64,000 bases of DNA from Cloacibacillus sp. An23 (lineage in GTDB: Bacteria > Synergistota > Synergistia > Synergistales > Synergistaceae), in assembly GCF_002159945.1 (NCBI RefSeq), contig NZ_NFJQ01000002.1, forward strand, positions 62,001 through 126,000, given 5' to 3'. Each line of letters begins with the position of its first letter. The stretch's first letter is position 1. Both the position numbers and the translations under genes were made by a program. Below the pieces are notes generated by a model that was given only the letters and a program-made list of their open reading frames with translations, was not told where the DNA came from and did no database searches. This document shows positions 44,169 through 52,519 of this stretch, piece after piece.

Positions 44169-44702
44169 TTAGAATCTCACGGGCGACGGGAAAAACCATA
44201 TCGCCCAGATATTGCCGATAAAATGAAAGAGCGCCGGGGGAAGCAGGCTGCCGTAGCGGTACTTCAGCCATCCCATGACCAGCCCCGGGAAAAATGTGCA
44301 AAGCGATATCCAGTAGGGCGAGACGATGAGATGTACCGGCGCGAACACGAGGTTCGCCGCCGCTATCGCTGCGTAGGGGCCGAACCGCCTTTCGAGCACC
44401 GGCTGAAGCCAGCCGCGGAAAAAAGTTTCTTCTATTACCGCCGCCGCGAGACCCGAAGCCGCGAGTTCGAGAACGCTGCGCAGCCCGCGCCTTCTCGGCA
44501 GCTCCTCCCACGGCCACGCGAGCGCGGCCGCCGTGAGCACGGCGAGCACCACGGCGGCGACGGCGAGCGTCTCCGCGACGGCCCGCCTGTCCGCGCTCCA
44601 TCTGAGGCCATAAATTTCGGGGTCTTCCTTCCTGTACCAACACCAGAGATAAGGCCAGTACAGCAGAAAGACCCCGCTGCAAAAGGCTGCGAGAGAGCCC
44701 AT
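44169..44702 (-). CDS. CPBP-family glutamic intramembrane protease
   Basis: A 177-residue membrane protein with about five helices. Family motif 1 is EETFFRGWLQ (Glu91, Glu92, Arg96), motif 2 is the FAPVH segment (His124), and motif 3 is FHFIGN (His160, Asn164). These proteases (Rce1/CAAX type) cut near or in membranes. Small members without the usual extra helices serve as protein-sorting enzymes in several phyla, and a dedicated one (MrtS) is described for the Synergistota C-terminal sorting system; assignment to MrtS is only a guess. The gene begins 11 bases after perR and precedes the secreted protein gene. The ribosome site is weak, suggesting coupling to perR. Confidence 0.8.
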   Translation of the reverse strand: MGSLAAFCSGVFLLYWPYLWCWYRKEDPEIYGLRWSADRRAVAETLAVAAVVLAVLTAAALAWPWEELPRRRGLRSVLELAASGLAAAVIEETFFRGWLQPVLERRFGPYAAIAAANLVFAPVHLIVSPYWISLCTFFPGLVMGWLKYRYGSLLPPALFHFIGNIWAIWFFPSPVRF

Positions 44703-44713
44703 GCGTTATGAGG

Positions 44714-45139
44714 TTATATCTTCAGACAGTCGGAGCAGAGTCCGTAGAAAAATATTTCCGTGTGTTCTATCTGGGCTATGTTGTCGCGCACCGTCGAAGC
44801 CGAGCGGAAAATCTCGTCTTCGTTGACCGGAATGTCGAACAGCTTCCCGCACTTGCGGCAAAGAAAATGCCCGTGTGTCTCAGTTGCCGGGTCGAAATAA
44901 ACCCTTTTGTCGTCGATGCTGAGTATTTTTATGAGCCCGGCCTCAGCGAGCAGCTGCGCAGTGCTGTAAAGCGTCGCCACAGACATAGTTGAATACTCGG
45001 AGGAAAGCTCCTTGTACAGCGTCTCCGCGGAAGGATGGTCTTTGCGGCCCTCCAGCTTCTGAAGTATGGCTATGCGCTGGGCCGTTATTTTCGCGCCCCG
45101 CTCCCTTAATACCGAAATACCGTCATCTACAGTCCACAT
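44714..45139 (-). CDS. perR: Peroxide-responsive repressor PerR (Fur family)
   Basis: A 141-residue Fur-family regulator. The winged helix has TAQRIAILQKLE and TMSVATLYSTAQLL. The regulatory metal residues of B. subtilis PerR (His37, Asp85, His91, His93, Asp104) all have counterparts, shifted by two: His35, Asp83, His89, His91 and Asp102. The structural zinc Cys pairs are C94/C97 (CRKC) and C135/C138 (CSDC). PerR proteins sense H2O2 by iron-catalysed His oxidation. A perfect PerR box lies 32-46 bases upstream, pointing to autorepression. It heads a four-gene minus-strand unit with a CPBP protease, a secreted protein and a small protein. Confidence 0.88.
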   Translation of the reverse strand: MWTVDDGISVLRERGAKITAQRIAILQKLEGRKDHPSAETLYKELSSEYSTMSVATLYSTAQLLAEAGLIKILSIDDKRVYFDPATETHGHFLCRKCGKLFDIPVNEDEIFRSASTVRDNIAQIEHTEIFFYGLCSDCLKI

Positions 45140-45170
45140 CGTAAAACTCCCCCATAAGACTTTAAATGAT

Positions 45171-45185
45171 TATAATTATTATAAA
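45171..45185. promoter_or_regulatory. PerR box (operator of the perR unit)
   Basis: TTATAATTATTATAA is an exact 7-1-7 inverted repeat identical to the consensus TTATAATnATTATAA of PerR operators. It lies 32-46 bases upstream of the perR start codon on the same regulatory side, within an AT-rich segment probably including the promoter. Confidence 0.88.
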
Positions 45186-45283
45186 TCAATGCGGCGAGTT
45201 TGTCTTTACCGTCAAAGATAAAAATGTATTTTCTTTAACTCGCCGGTCAGAGATGCGGCCGCGGCGCAATAAGTTTTTCATAC

Positions 45284-45313
45284 TTGCGGATTTACTCGAT
45301 TTAACGTTATAAT
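45284..45313 (+). promoter_or_regulatory. Promoter of tRNA-Gln (and probably glmU)
   Basis: TTGCGG (45284-45289), an 18-base spacer and a perfect TATAAT (45308-45313) lie 15 bases before the mature tRNA 5' end. Confidence 0.65.
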
Positions 45314-45328
45314 GTCCGTTGCACATAA

Positions 45329-45404
45329 TGGGGTGTAGCCAAGCGGCCTAAGGCAGCGGACTTTGACTCCGCCATCGATGGTTCGAGTCCATCCACCCCA
45401 GCCA
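45329..45404 (+). tRNA. tRNA-Gln (anticodon TTG)
   Basis: TGGGGTG (45329-45335) pairs perfectly with CACCCCA in the 3' acceptor strand; the D arm is TAGCCAAGCGGCCTAAGGCA, the anticodon loop is CTTTGAC with anticodon TTG, the T arm contains GGTTCGAGTCC, and discriminator G is followed by an encoded CCA. The U1-A72 pair is the known identity mark of bacterial tRNA-Gln. The glmU start lies only 48 bases downstream, with a six-T run between. Confidence 0.96.
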
Positions 45405-45452
45405 TTTTTTGAAGCCGCATCATCTGAGGCGTCTCTGAAAGGGGCAGGAATC

Positions 45453-46859
45453 GTGAATCAGCCGGAAAAATTATTTGGAGTGCTGGTGCTGGCCGCGGGG
45501 AAGGGTACCCGTATGCGCAGCCGGACTCCCAAGGTCCTTCATCTGATGTTGGAGGAGCCGATTCTCTATTATCCCCTGAAGGCGGCGCGCGACGCCGGCT
45601 TCGGCGACGTGGCGGCGGTTGTCGGCTGCAGCGGAGAGGCCGTCGAAAGCTGGCTCAAGGACAATTTTCCGGACGCAGCCGTGATATGGCAGCACGAGCA
45701 GCGGGGTACGGGGCACGCAGCCAAGCTCGCCCAGCAGTGGTGGAGCGGGTACGGCAACGTAGTCGTGCTTGCGGGAGACGCCCCTCTCATCACCCCGGAG
45801 ACGCTGAAACGATTCGCTCAGAAGCATATAGAAGACGGCAACGACTGCAGCTTCCTCAGCTTCATGCTCGACGACCCCACCGGATACGGCAGGGTCATAC
45901 GAGAGAAGGGCGGCGTCCGGGTAGTCGAACAGAAGGACGCCGGCGAGGAAGAGCTGAAGGTGCGCGAGGTCAACAGCGGCATGTATATCTTCCGCACGGA
46001 TGCGCTGGCCGCCGTGATAGACGATTTGTCGTGCTCCAACGCACAGGGCGAGTACTACCTGCCTGACGCGCTGGCGCTGATCGCGGCGCATGGCGGACGC
46101 GTCGCCGCGGTGCTCGCTGAGGATCCGCGCGAATTTTTGGGTATAAACGACCAGATACAACTCGCCGAAGCGTCGCGTGTGATGCGCGACAGGATAGTCC
46201 TCTCCTTCATGAAGAATGCGGGGCTTCACTGCATGGATCCATCAAGCGTATGGATAGGCCCGAAGGTGAAAATAGGCGGCGACGTCACCATCCATCCTTC
46301 CGTCCAGCTCTGGGGCGAGACCGTCGTCGAGGACGGAGCCTTCATCGGAAGCTTCACGGTTCTGAGAAACGCAATAATCAAAGAAAACGCCAATATAAAG
46401 GGTTCGGTGCGCCTCAACGACTCCACAGTGGGGCCGCGCGCCTCCGCCGGTCCGTTCGCATTCATGCGCGAGCACGCCGAGCTTCTTGAGAACGCCCACA
46501 TGGGGCGCTTCGTAGAGATAAAAAAGAGCCTCGTCGGCAAGGACTCTAAGGTTCCACATCTGTCGTATATCGGCGACACCGAGATAGGCGAGGATACCAA
46601 CATAGGCGCGGGGACTATAACCTGCAACTACGACGGCGTTAAGAAGAACAAGACGAAGATAGGCAGCCGCTGCTTTATCGGCAGCGACACCATGTTCGTG
46701 GCCCCGGTTGAGGTCGGCGACGACGTTTCGACGGCCGCCGGGTCTGTCATCACAAGCCGCGTTCCCGACGGCGCACTTGGAGTTGGGCGCGCAAAGCAGA
46801 CCAATATAGAGGGCTGGAGCGCCAGACGGAGAAAGAAGCCGTCCGAAGGAAAGGCCTAG
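45453..46859 (+). CDS. glmU: Bifunctional GlmU: acetyltransferase and UDP-GlcNAc pyrophosphorylase
   Basis: A 468-residue enzyme giving UDP-GlcNAc from GlcN-1-P, acetyl-CoA and UTP. Residues 1-230 are the uridyltransferase (GVLVLAAGKGTRMRSRTPKV; EQRGTGHA; VVLAGDAPLI). Residues about 250-455 are a left-handed beta helix with hexapeptide repeats ending in FIGSDTMFVAPVEVGDDV and AAGSVIT. I chose the GTG at 45453 with AGGGGCAGGA upstream; an earlier in-frame start would lie inside the tRNA. Its substrate-producing partner glmM is at 40041. prs follows 52 bases downstream. Confidence 0.96.
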   Translation: MNQPEKLFGVLVLAAGKGTRMRSRTPKVLHLMLEEPILYYPLKAARDAGFGDVAAVVGCSGEAVESWLKDNFPDAAVIWQHEQRGTGHAAKLAQQWWSGYGNVVVLAGDAPLITPETLKRFAQKHIEDGNDCSFLSFMLDDPTGYGRVIREKGGVRVVEQKDAGEEELKVREVNSGMYIFRTDALAAVIDDLSCSNAQGEYYLPDALALIAAHGGRVAAVLAEDPREFLGINDQIQLAEASRVMRDRIVLSFMKNAGLHCMDPSSVWIGPKVKIGGDVTIHPSVQLWGETVVEDGAFIGSFTVLRNAIIKENANIKGSVRLNDSTVGPRASAGPFAFMREHAELLENAHMGRFVEIKKSLVGKDSKVPHLSYIGDTEIGEDTNIGAGTITCNYDGVKKNKTKIGSRCFIGSDTMFVAPVEVGDDVSTAAGSVITSRVPDGALGVGRAKQTNIEGWSARRRKKPSEGKA

Positions 46860-46863
46860 CGGC

Positions 46864-46893
46864 CTGACGGCGGCGGGGCTTTGTTCTTATAAT
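46864..46893 (+). promoter_or_regulatory. Possible promoter of prs
   Basis: CTGACG (46864-46869), 18 bases and a perfect TATAAT (46888-46893), followed by the AAGGAGG ribosome site of prs. The -35 matches four of six consensus positions. Confidence 0.4.
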
Positions 46894-46911
46894 CTTAAGG
46901 AGGATAAAAAA

Positions 46912-47883
46912 ATGTCCGCAGGATTGAGAGAGGTAAAAATTTTTTCTGGCAGCGCTGACCCGCAGTTTGCGGAAAACATCTGCATGAATCTCGGCGTGCC
47001 GCTTTCGGCGTCTAAACTCTTCCGTTTCTCCGACGGCGAGATAGGCGTCTCTATCGAGGAAAGCGTGCGCGGTGCGGACGTATATGTCGTTCAGCCGACG
47101 TGCGAACCGGCGAACGAGCACCTCTTCGAGCTTCTCATAATAGTGGACGCGCTCAAGCGCGCTTCCGCCTACCACGTCAACCTAGTCATGCCTTATTTCG
47201 GATACGCGCGTCAGGACAGAAAGACGCGCTCACGCGAGCCGATCACGGCGAAGCTCGTCGCCAACCTTCTTGAGAAGGCCGGCGCGGACCGCGTGATATC
47301 GGCCGACCTCCACGCCGGACAGATACAGGGCTTCTTCGACATTCCCGTAGACCACCTTACCGGCATCCCGCTTCTCGCATCATATTTCCGCCGGACTCTC
47401 GTCAAAGAGATGGAAAGCGGCCTCGTTACGGTAGTCTCGCCCGACATCGGCGGCGTCGTCCGCGCAAGGAAGTTCGCCGGACAGATGAACAACGCCGAGC
47501 TTGCGATCGTCGATAAGCGCCGCTCGCACGAGGTGGCCAACCAGTGCGAAGTAATGGAGATAATAGGAAACATTGAGGGCAAGACGTGCGTCCTCGTCGA
47601 CGACATCATCGACACCGCAGGCACGATAGTCAAAGCCGCCGAGGCTCTCAAGGAAAGGGGCGCGAAGGAGGTCTACGCCTGCGCGACGCACGGCGTGCTT
47701 TCCGGCCCCGCCATCGACAGGCTCAAGGATTCTGTGATAAAGGAAGTCGTGCTCACCGACACGATCCCGCTTAAAGAGCACAAGAGGATAGACAAGATCC
47801 GCCAGCTCCCGATAGCGCCGCTGTTCGCCGAGGCGCTGCGGAGAATACACTCGGAGCATTCGGTAAGCATTTTGTTCCGTTAA
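46912..47883 (+). CDS. prs: Ribose-phosphate pyrophosphokinase
   Basis: A 323-residue PRPP synthetase, making PRPP from ribose-5-P and ATP for purine, pyrimidine, His, Trp and NAD synthesis. Key segments are FSGSADPQFAENI (start of fold), FSDGEIGVSIEESVRGADVY, MPYFGYARQDRKTRSREPI (catalytic flexible loop), DLHAGQIQGFFDIPVDHL and the PRPP loop VLVDDIIDTAGTI. Start ATG follows AAGGAGG. The glmU-prs-rplY-pth order is widespread. Confidence 0.97.
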   Translation: MSAGLREVKIFSGSADPQFAENICMNLGVPLSASKLFRFSDGEIGVSIEESVRGADVYVVQPTCEPANEHLFELLIIVDALKRASAYHVNLVMPYFGYARQDRKTRSREPITAKLVANLLEKAGADRVISADLHAGQIQGFFDIPVDHLTGIPLLASYFRRTLVKEMESGLVTVVSPDIGGVVRARKFAGQMNNAELAIVDKRRSHEVANQCEVMEIIGNIEGKTCVLVDDIIDTAGTIVKAAEALKERGAKEVYACATHGVLSGPAIDRLKDSVIKEVVLTDTIPLKEHKRIDKIRQLPIAPLFAEALRRIHSEHSVSILFR

Positions 47884-47938
47884 GCCACGGAAGAAATATT
47901 TTTATAAAAGTTTTAATACCATTGAGGAGGAAACATCC

Positions 47939-48604
47939 ATGGCATCTAAGCATCAGACTGTAAAACTTGAATTCACGAAGAGGGAAGGCACAGGCAAGGG
48001 CACCTGCCGCAAACTCCGCTGCAAGGATCAGCTTCCCGTCGTACTTTACGGTCCCGAATACAAGCACGGCCTCGCCGGAACCGTCTCCGCCAGGGCCGTA
48101 ACGCCCGTCGCGAACAGCTCCCACAGGGAGACGACGCTCATCGAGCTCGACTTCGCCGACGGCGGCTCCGCTTCCGCTCTCATCCGCGACGTACAGCGCC
48201 ACCCGCTCACGCGCCGCATCCTCCACGTCGACTTCTATCAGGTCCTCAAAGGCCACAAGATCAAGGTCGAAGTTCCTATCCGCGTCGTCAACGAAGAACT
48301 CTGCAAGGGCATCAAGGACGACGGCGGCGTGCTTGTGTTCGGCGAGCGCTTCATCCTCGTCGAGGTCCAGCCGAGCGACATCCCCGAGGAAATCGTGGTA
48401 GACGCGCAGAACCTCAACGTCGGCGACGAAATCTTCGTCAAGGATCTCGCTCTTCCCGAAGGCGTCGCTGCCGTGACGGAGGCCGACCTCCTCGTGCTCC
48501 ACGTCGAGCAGCCGAAGGAAGAGGCCGAAGAGGCCCCCGCGGCCGATGCCGAGACCGCCGAGGTCGAAGTCGTGGCGAAGGGGAAGGCCGCGAAGGAAGA
48601 GTAA
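47939..48604 (+). CDS. rplY: 50S ribosomal protein L25 (Ctc type)
   Basis: A 221-residue two-domain L25, the long TL5/Ctc form. The N-terminal 5S rRNA-binding beta barrel includes GTGKGTCRKLRCKDQLPVVLYG and LIRDVQRHPLTRRILHVDF; the C-terminal beta domain includes PSDIPEEIVVDAQNLNVGD. An acidic tail follows. Start ATG follows GAGGAGG. Isoleucine is encoded almost only by ATC, as expected for a highly expressed ribosomal protein. Confidence 0.95.
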   Translation: MASKHQTVKLEFTKREGTGKGTCRKLRCKDQLPVVLYGPEYKHGLAGTVSARAVTPVANSSHRETTLIELDFADGGSASALIRDVQRHPLTRRILHVDFYQVLKGHKIKVEVPIRVVNEELCKGIKDDGGVLVFGERFILVEVQPSDIPEEIVVDAQNLNVGDEIFVKDLALPEGVAAVTEADLLVLHVEQPKEEAEEAPAADAETAEVEVVAKGKAAKEE

Positions 48605-48642
48605 CCTACTGTTCACAGTTCAGGCTGTTTTTGCGGCTTGGC

Positions 48643-48746
48643 GCGGCCCGTCCGGCGCGGCGAGGTCTTGTCGAGGGAGCCTTATCCCGCGGCGGGGCGT
48701 CTGCCTGCGTCTGTCGTCTCGACGGGCGGACGCCGGGCCGCTTTTT
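48643..48746 (+). terminator. Structured terminator region between rplY and pth
   Basis: GCGGCCCG (48643-48650) pairs with CGGGCCGC (48734-48741), followed by five T residues (48742-48746). Inside, GCGTCTGCC (48697-48705) pairs with GGCGGACGC (48725-48733), and GGGA/TCCC forms a further small hairpin near 48674-48688. The whole folds as a branched, about 100-base GC-rich structure ending in a T run: a terminator, or the 3' part of a small RNA. Confidence 0.55.
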
Positions 48747-48800
48747 ATGTGCGTCGGCTTTTCGGCGCTTGTGTTGACGCGGAGAGATTGGTAGTAAATT

Positions 48801-49385
48801 ATGAAATTGATAGTCGGCCTGGGCAATCCGGGCTATCAGTATGTGTGGACGAGGCACAACTCAGGGTGGATCATCGTAGACTCGTTCGTAGCGCGCCTCG
48901 GGCTCGGCGAGCCGCAGATAAAGTTCCGCGGCGCGTACTGGGGGCCGGCGCTCTGCTGCGGTGAGCGAGTCGCTTTCCTTGAGCCTCATACCTTTATGAA
49001 CCTCAGCGGGCTTTCCGTCGGGGAGGCTGCGCGCTATCAGAACCTCGAGCCGTCCGACATTCTCGTCGTGTCCGACGACGTCGCGCTCCCGTTCGGGCGC
49101 ATACGCATGCGCAAGAGCGGCTCCGCCGGCGGGCAGAACGGCCTTAAATCTGTACTCGGCGCCCTCGGTACTCTCGACGTTCCGAGGCTGCGCATCGGCG
49201 TCGGCTCTCCGGCGCCCGGACGCGACCTGGCGGACTGGGTGCTTGCTAAGATACCGCAGGAGCAGCGCCGCGACTGGGGCAAGCTGGAAGACGCCGCTTG
49301 GGAGGCGCTGAACCTCTGGCTCACGGATGGGATAGAGGCCGCCATGTCGAAGGCCAACGGTTTCAGGCTTAATGCCGGAGAATAA
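48801..49385 (+). CDS. pth: Peptidyl-tRNA hydrolase
   Basis: A 194-residue enzyme freeing tRNAs from prematurely released peptidyl-tRNA. It begins MKLIVGLGNPGYQYVWTRHN, with Asn10 and the catalytic His19; LEPHTFMNLSG and VVSDDVALPFGRIRMRKSGS (Asp of the catalytic group) follow, then GGQNGLKS. The stop overlaps the mfd start by 14 bases. The pth-mfd pair is conserved in Firmicutes-like genomes. Confidence 0.97.
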   Translation: MKLIVGLGNPGYQYVWTRHNSGWIIVDSFVARLGLGEPQIKFRGAYWGPALCCGERVAFLEPHTFMNLSGLSVGEAARYQNLEPSDILVVSDDVALPFGRIRMRKSGSAGGQNGLKSVLGALGTLDVPRLRIGVGSPAPGRDLADWVLAKIPQEQRRDWGKLEDAAWEALNLWLTDGIEAAMSKANGFRLNAGE

Positions 49386-52300
49386 ATCACCCGTCACGGG
49401 CAGTTCTCTCGCAGCTCTCGACGATGACGTCTGGCGCAGGAACAGAGGCGTGCACCTCGCCTCCAAAGGCGCGATGCGCCCCTGGGTATGCCGAGACGCG
49501 GCCTTCCCGCTGCTCGCGCTTCTTCCCGACGCGCGGCAGGTGCGCGATTTCGCGGCGGACGCGCAGGAGCTCGGAGTTCTAGGCGGAGTGAAGGTGCTGC
49601 CTGAGCTGCCGCTGTCGGAAGACGAAACGCGGAGCGACGCGCAGGAAATGGCGCGCGGCGACGTTCTCGAGGACTTTAAGTATCACGGCGGGGTGCTAGC
49701 CGCGACGCCGGCTTCGCTTATGTCCCCCTTCTCGACCGGCGGAGACTTCAGGGAGATAGAGGTCGGCAGGGAGGTCGGACGCGACCGCCTCGCAGACTGG
49801 CTCGCGCAGAAGGGCTACGAGCGCGGCGACCTCGTCTGGACGCCGGGGCAGTTCGCCGTGCGCGGCAGCATCGTGGATATATTCAGCCCCTCCGACATGT
49901 ATCCGCTGCGCATAGAGTTCTTCGACGACGAGGTCGAGGACATACGCTGGTACGTTCCCGACACGCAGAAAAGCCTCAAAAGCGTCAGAAAATGCTCTAT
50001 ACAGAGCCTCGTCTCAAAGAGCGGCAACGTCCTTGAAAATTATTTCCCGAAGGATATGCGCGCGATATTTTTCGACCCTCACGGGCTGGACATGACGGCG
50101 GAAAACTCCGTCTGGCTTTGGAACAACCTTGACAGGGAGAAAAAAGGCGCCGTCCCGTGGGAGAAATGGGAGAAGATATGCGTTTCGCTCTCGTCATATC
50201 CGAGGCTGAGGATACTCGGCGACGTGAAAAACTGCGCCGCGCGCATGTCCGTCGCGCAGTTCCCGAACTTCCGCGGAAAGCTCCGGGAGGTCGAGGACTG
50301 CTGCCGTTCGCTGATAAGCGAAGGCTATAACATCAAAATTTACTCCGAGACGGAGCGTAACCTGCAATGGGCGCGGCTCAACGGCTTCGACGCGCGCGAG
50401 GGCGTGCTGAGCGAGGGCTTCATAGACTCCGCGTCGCGCGTCGCCGTGATAACCGACCTCGAGCTTTCCGGCATAACGGTGGCTCGCCGCCGTATCGAAA
50501 ACCACGCGCCTGCGGACTGGGGCGCGGGGCTCATGCCTGGACAGTGGATCGTCCACGACGACTACGGAGTCGCGCGCTATCTCGGCGCGGAGCAGGTGAA
50601 GACGTCTGACGGCGAACAGGAATATCTCGTGCTGCAATTCGCCGAGGAGCGGCGGCTTTTGATTCCCGTCATGCAGTTCCACAAGATTTCGCCGTGGTCT
50701 CCGCTGCCGGGACAGGAGCCGTCCGCTGACAGGCTTAAAGGCTCGCTCTGGAAAAAATCGGCGGCGAAGGCGCGCGAGGCGGCCGAGAAGGCCGCAGCCG
50801 AGCTGATAAAGATCTACGCAGAGCGTGAGGTGAGCAAAGGCTTCGCATTCCCGGAGAACCGTGAGCTGATGCGCGAGCTGGAAGAAAGCTTTCCGTACAA
50901 GGAGACCGCAGACCAGCTTCGAGCCATTGAGGATGTCGAGGCCGACATGGAGCGCCCAGTGCCTATGGACAGGCTCGTCGTCGGGGACGTCGGCTTCGGC
51001 AAGACCGAGGTCGCGATCCGCGCCGCCGGCAAGGCGGCCTTCGCCGGCAAACAGACGGCCATCATGGTGCCTACGACGCTGCTCGCGAATCAGCACTACG
51101 AGACCTTCTCGGCGCGCTTCGCCGACACCGGCGTGCGGGTGGAGACTATTTCGCGATTTGTGCCTCCGTCGCGTCAGAAAAAAATACTCGCGGACCTCGC
51201 CGCCGGCAAGGTGGATATAATCGTCGGCACCCACAGGCTGCTGACCGAAGACGTTAAATTCAAGGATCTCGGCCTCGTCATCGTCGACGAGGAACACCGC
51301 TTCGGAGTCATGCACAAGGACCATCTGAAAAAGCTCTTCCCCGGAGTAGACACGCTCATGCTCTCCGCGACGCCTATACCGCGCTCGCTCTCTCTTTCCA
51401 TGAGCGGCCTGCGCGGCATGTCCGTGCTCCAGACGCCGCCGCAGCGCAGGCTCCCGGTCATAACCGTCGTCCGTCCGTTCTCCGAAGAGCTTCTGAAGAA
51501 CGCGGTGCTGCGCGAGAAAAACCGCGGCGGGCAGATATTTTTCGTACACAACAGGATAGGCGACATACAGGATCGCGCCGTCATGCTCAAGCGTCTTTTC
51601 CCAAAGCTTAAAATAGCCGTGGCGCACAGCAGGACGCCCGAGGCCGGCCTTGAGAAGATAATGTCCGAGTTCGCCGCGGGACAGACGGACATACTCGTAT
51701 GCACGACGATAGTAGAAAGCGGCCTCGACATTCCCGCCGCCAACACGCTCATCGTGGACGACGCGCACGAGCTCGGCCTCGCGCAGATGTACCAGCTCCG
51801 AGGGCGCGTCGGGCGGCGCGAGGACCAGGCCTACGCGTTCCTCTTCTACCCGAGCGACGCGCGCATCTCGGTAGAGTCGAGCGAACGACTCGAGGCTATA
51901 GCCGAGCTCGACGAACTCGGCGCGGGCTACCAGCTCGCGCAGCGCGACCTTCAGATACGCGGCGGCGGCGACCTCGTCGGAATATCGCAGCACGGCAACT
52001 CGACCAAGATAGGCTATCAGCGCTACTGCGACCTGCTCGCCGAGGAGATAGCGAGGATAAAGGGCACGTACAGGCCGCAGATAGAGCTAGAGGTCGGCTT
52101 CCCGGTATCGATACCGGCGAGCTACCTGCCGCAGGAGAATCTGCGCGTCACGCTCTACCGCCGCATGCTCAAGGCCGACTCTGCGGATGAAGTGTTCGCC
52201 CTGCGCGGCGAGACCGCCGACAGGTTCGGCAAACTGCCGCCCGAGGTCGAATTTCTCTTCGACGCCGCCGTGGTCAGAAATCTGGCGTACGATTTCGGCA

Positions 52301-52485
52301 TAACGAAACTTCTCGCCGGACGCTACGAACTTGTGCTTTTCTGCACGCCAGACGAAAAATGGGAAAATCTGCGGCTGCCTCCGCTGTGGCGTAAGCGCTC
52401 CGACGGGCTGATAGGCCCCGGCGGTTTCGCCGGAATGCGCGAAATCGCGCGATTGCTGAGCGGACGGGCCGCATCCGGCGAATAG
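49372..52485 (+). CDS. mfd: Transcription-repair coupling factor
   Basis: A 1037-residue SF2 translocase that removes stalled RNA polymerase and recruits UvrAB. The N-terminal UvrB-like part (about 1-300) is compact compared with the usual 1150-residue protein. The RNA polymerase interaction domain starts near DWGAGLMPGQWIVHDDYGVARYLG; the translocase has Walker A VGDVGFGKTEVAIRAA, DEEHRFGV, SATPIPRSL and QLRGRVGRREDQAY. A TRCF C-terminal domain closes it. The ATG overlaps the pth end. Confidence 0.96.
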   Translation: MPENKSPVTGSSLAALDDDVWRRNRGVHLASKGAMRPWVCRDAAFPLLALLPDARQVRDFAADAQELGVLGGVKVLPELPLSEDETRSDAQEMARGDVLEDFKYHGGVLAATPASLMSPFSTGGDFREIEVGREVGRDRLADWLAQKGYERGDLVWTPGQFAVRGSIVDIFSPSDMYPLRIEFFDDEVEDIRWYVPDTQKSLKSVRKCSIQSLVSKSGNVLENYFPKDMRAIFFDPHGLDMTAENSVWLWNNLDREKKGAVPWEKWEKICVSLSSYPRLRILGDVKNCAARMSVAQFPNFRGKLREVEDCCRSLISEGYNIKIYSETERNLQWARLNGFDAREGVLSEGFIDSASRVAVITDLELSGITVARRRIENHAPADWGAGLMPGQWIVHDDYGVARYLGAEQVKTSDGEQEYLVLQFAEERRLLIPVMQFHKISPWSPLPGQEPSADRLKGSLWKKSAAKAREAAEKAAAELIKIYAEREVSKGFAFPENRELMRELEESFPYKETADQLRAIEDVEADMERPVPMDRLVVGDVGFGKTEVAIRAAGKAAFAGKQTAIMVPTTLLANQHYETFSARFADTGVRVETISRFVPPSRQKKILADLAAGKVDIIVGTHRLLTEDVKFKDLGLVIVDEEHRFGVMHKDHLKKLFPGVDTLMLSATPIPRSLSLSMSGLRGMSVLQTPPQRRLPVITVVRPFSEELLKNAVLREKNRGGQIFFVHNRIGDIQDRAVMLKRLFPKLKIAVAHSRTPEAGLEKIMSEFAAGQTDILVCTTIVESGLDIPAANTLIVDDAHELGLAQMYQLRGRVGRREDQAYAFLFYPSDARISVESSERLEAIAELDELGAGYQLAQRDLQIRGGGDLVGISQHGNSTKIGYQRYCDLLAEEIARIKGTYRPQIELEVGFPVSIPASYLPQENLRVTLYRRMLKADSADEVFALRGETADRFGKLPPEVEFLFDAAVVRNLAYDFGITKLLAGRYELVLFCTPDEKWENLRLPPLWRKRSDGLIGPGGFAGMREIARLLSGRAASGE

Positions 52486-52519
52486 AATGATAAAATATAG
52501 CGGAACGGGAGGAATGTTC

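Noticed and set aside
45363-45452. Earlier glmU start inside the tRNA-Gln gene
   Set aside because: The frame is open, but the start would lie within the mature tRNA; the GTG at 45453 has a ribosome site and matches the usual N-terminus.
50194-51993. Minus-strand open frame of 599 codons
   Set aside because: Antisense shadow of mfd; no ribosome site, no domain pattern.
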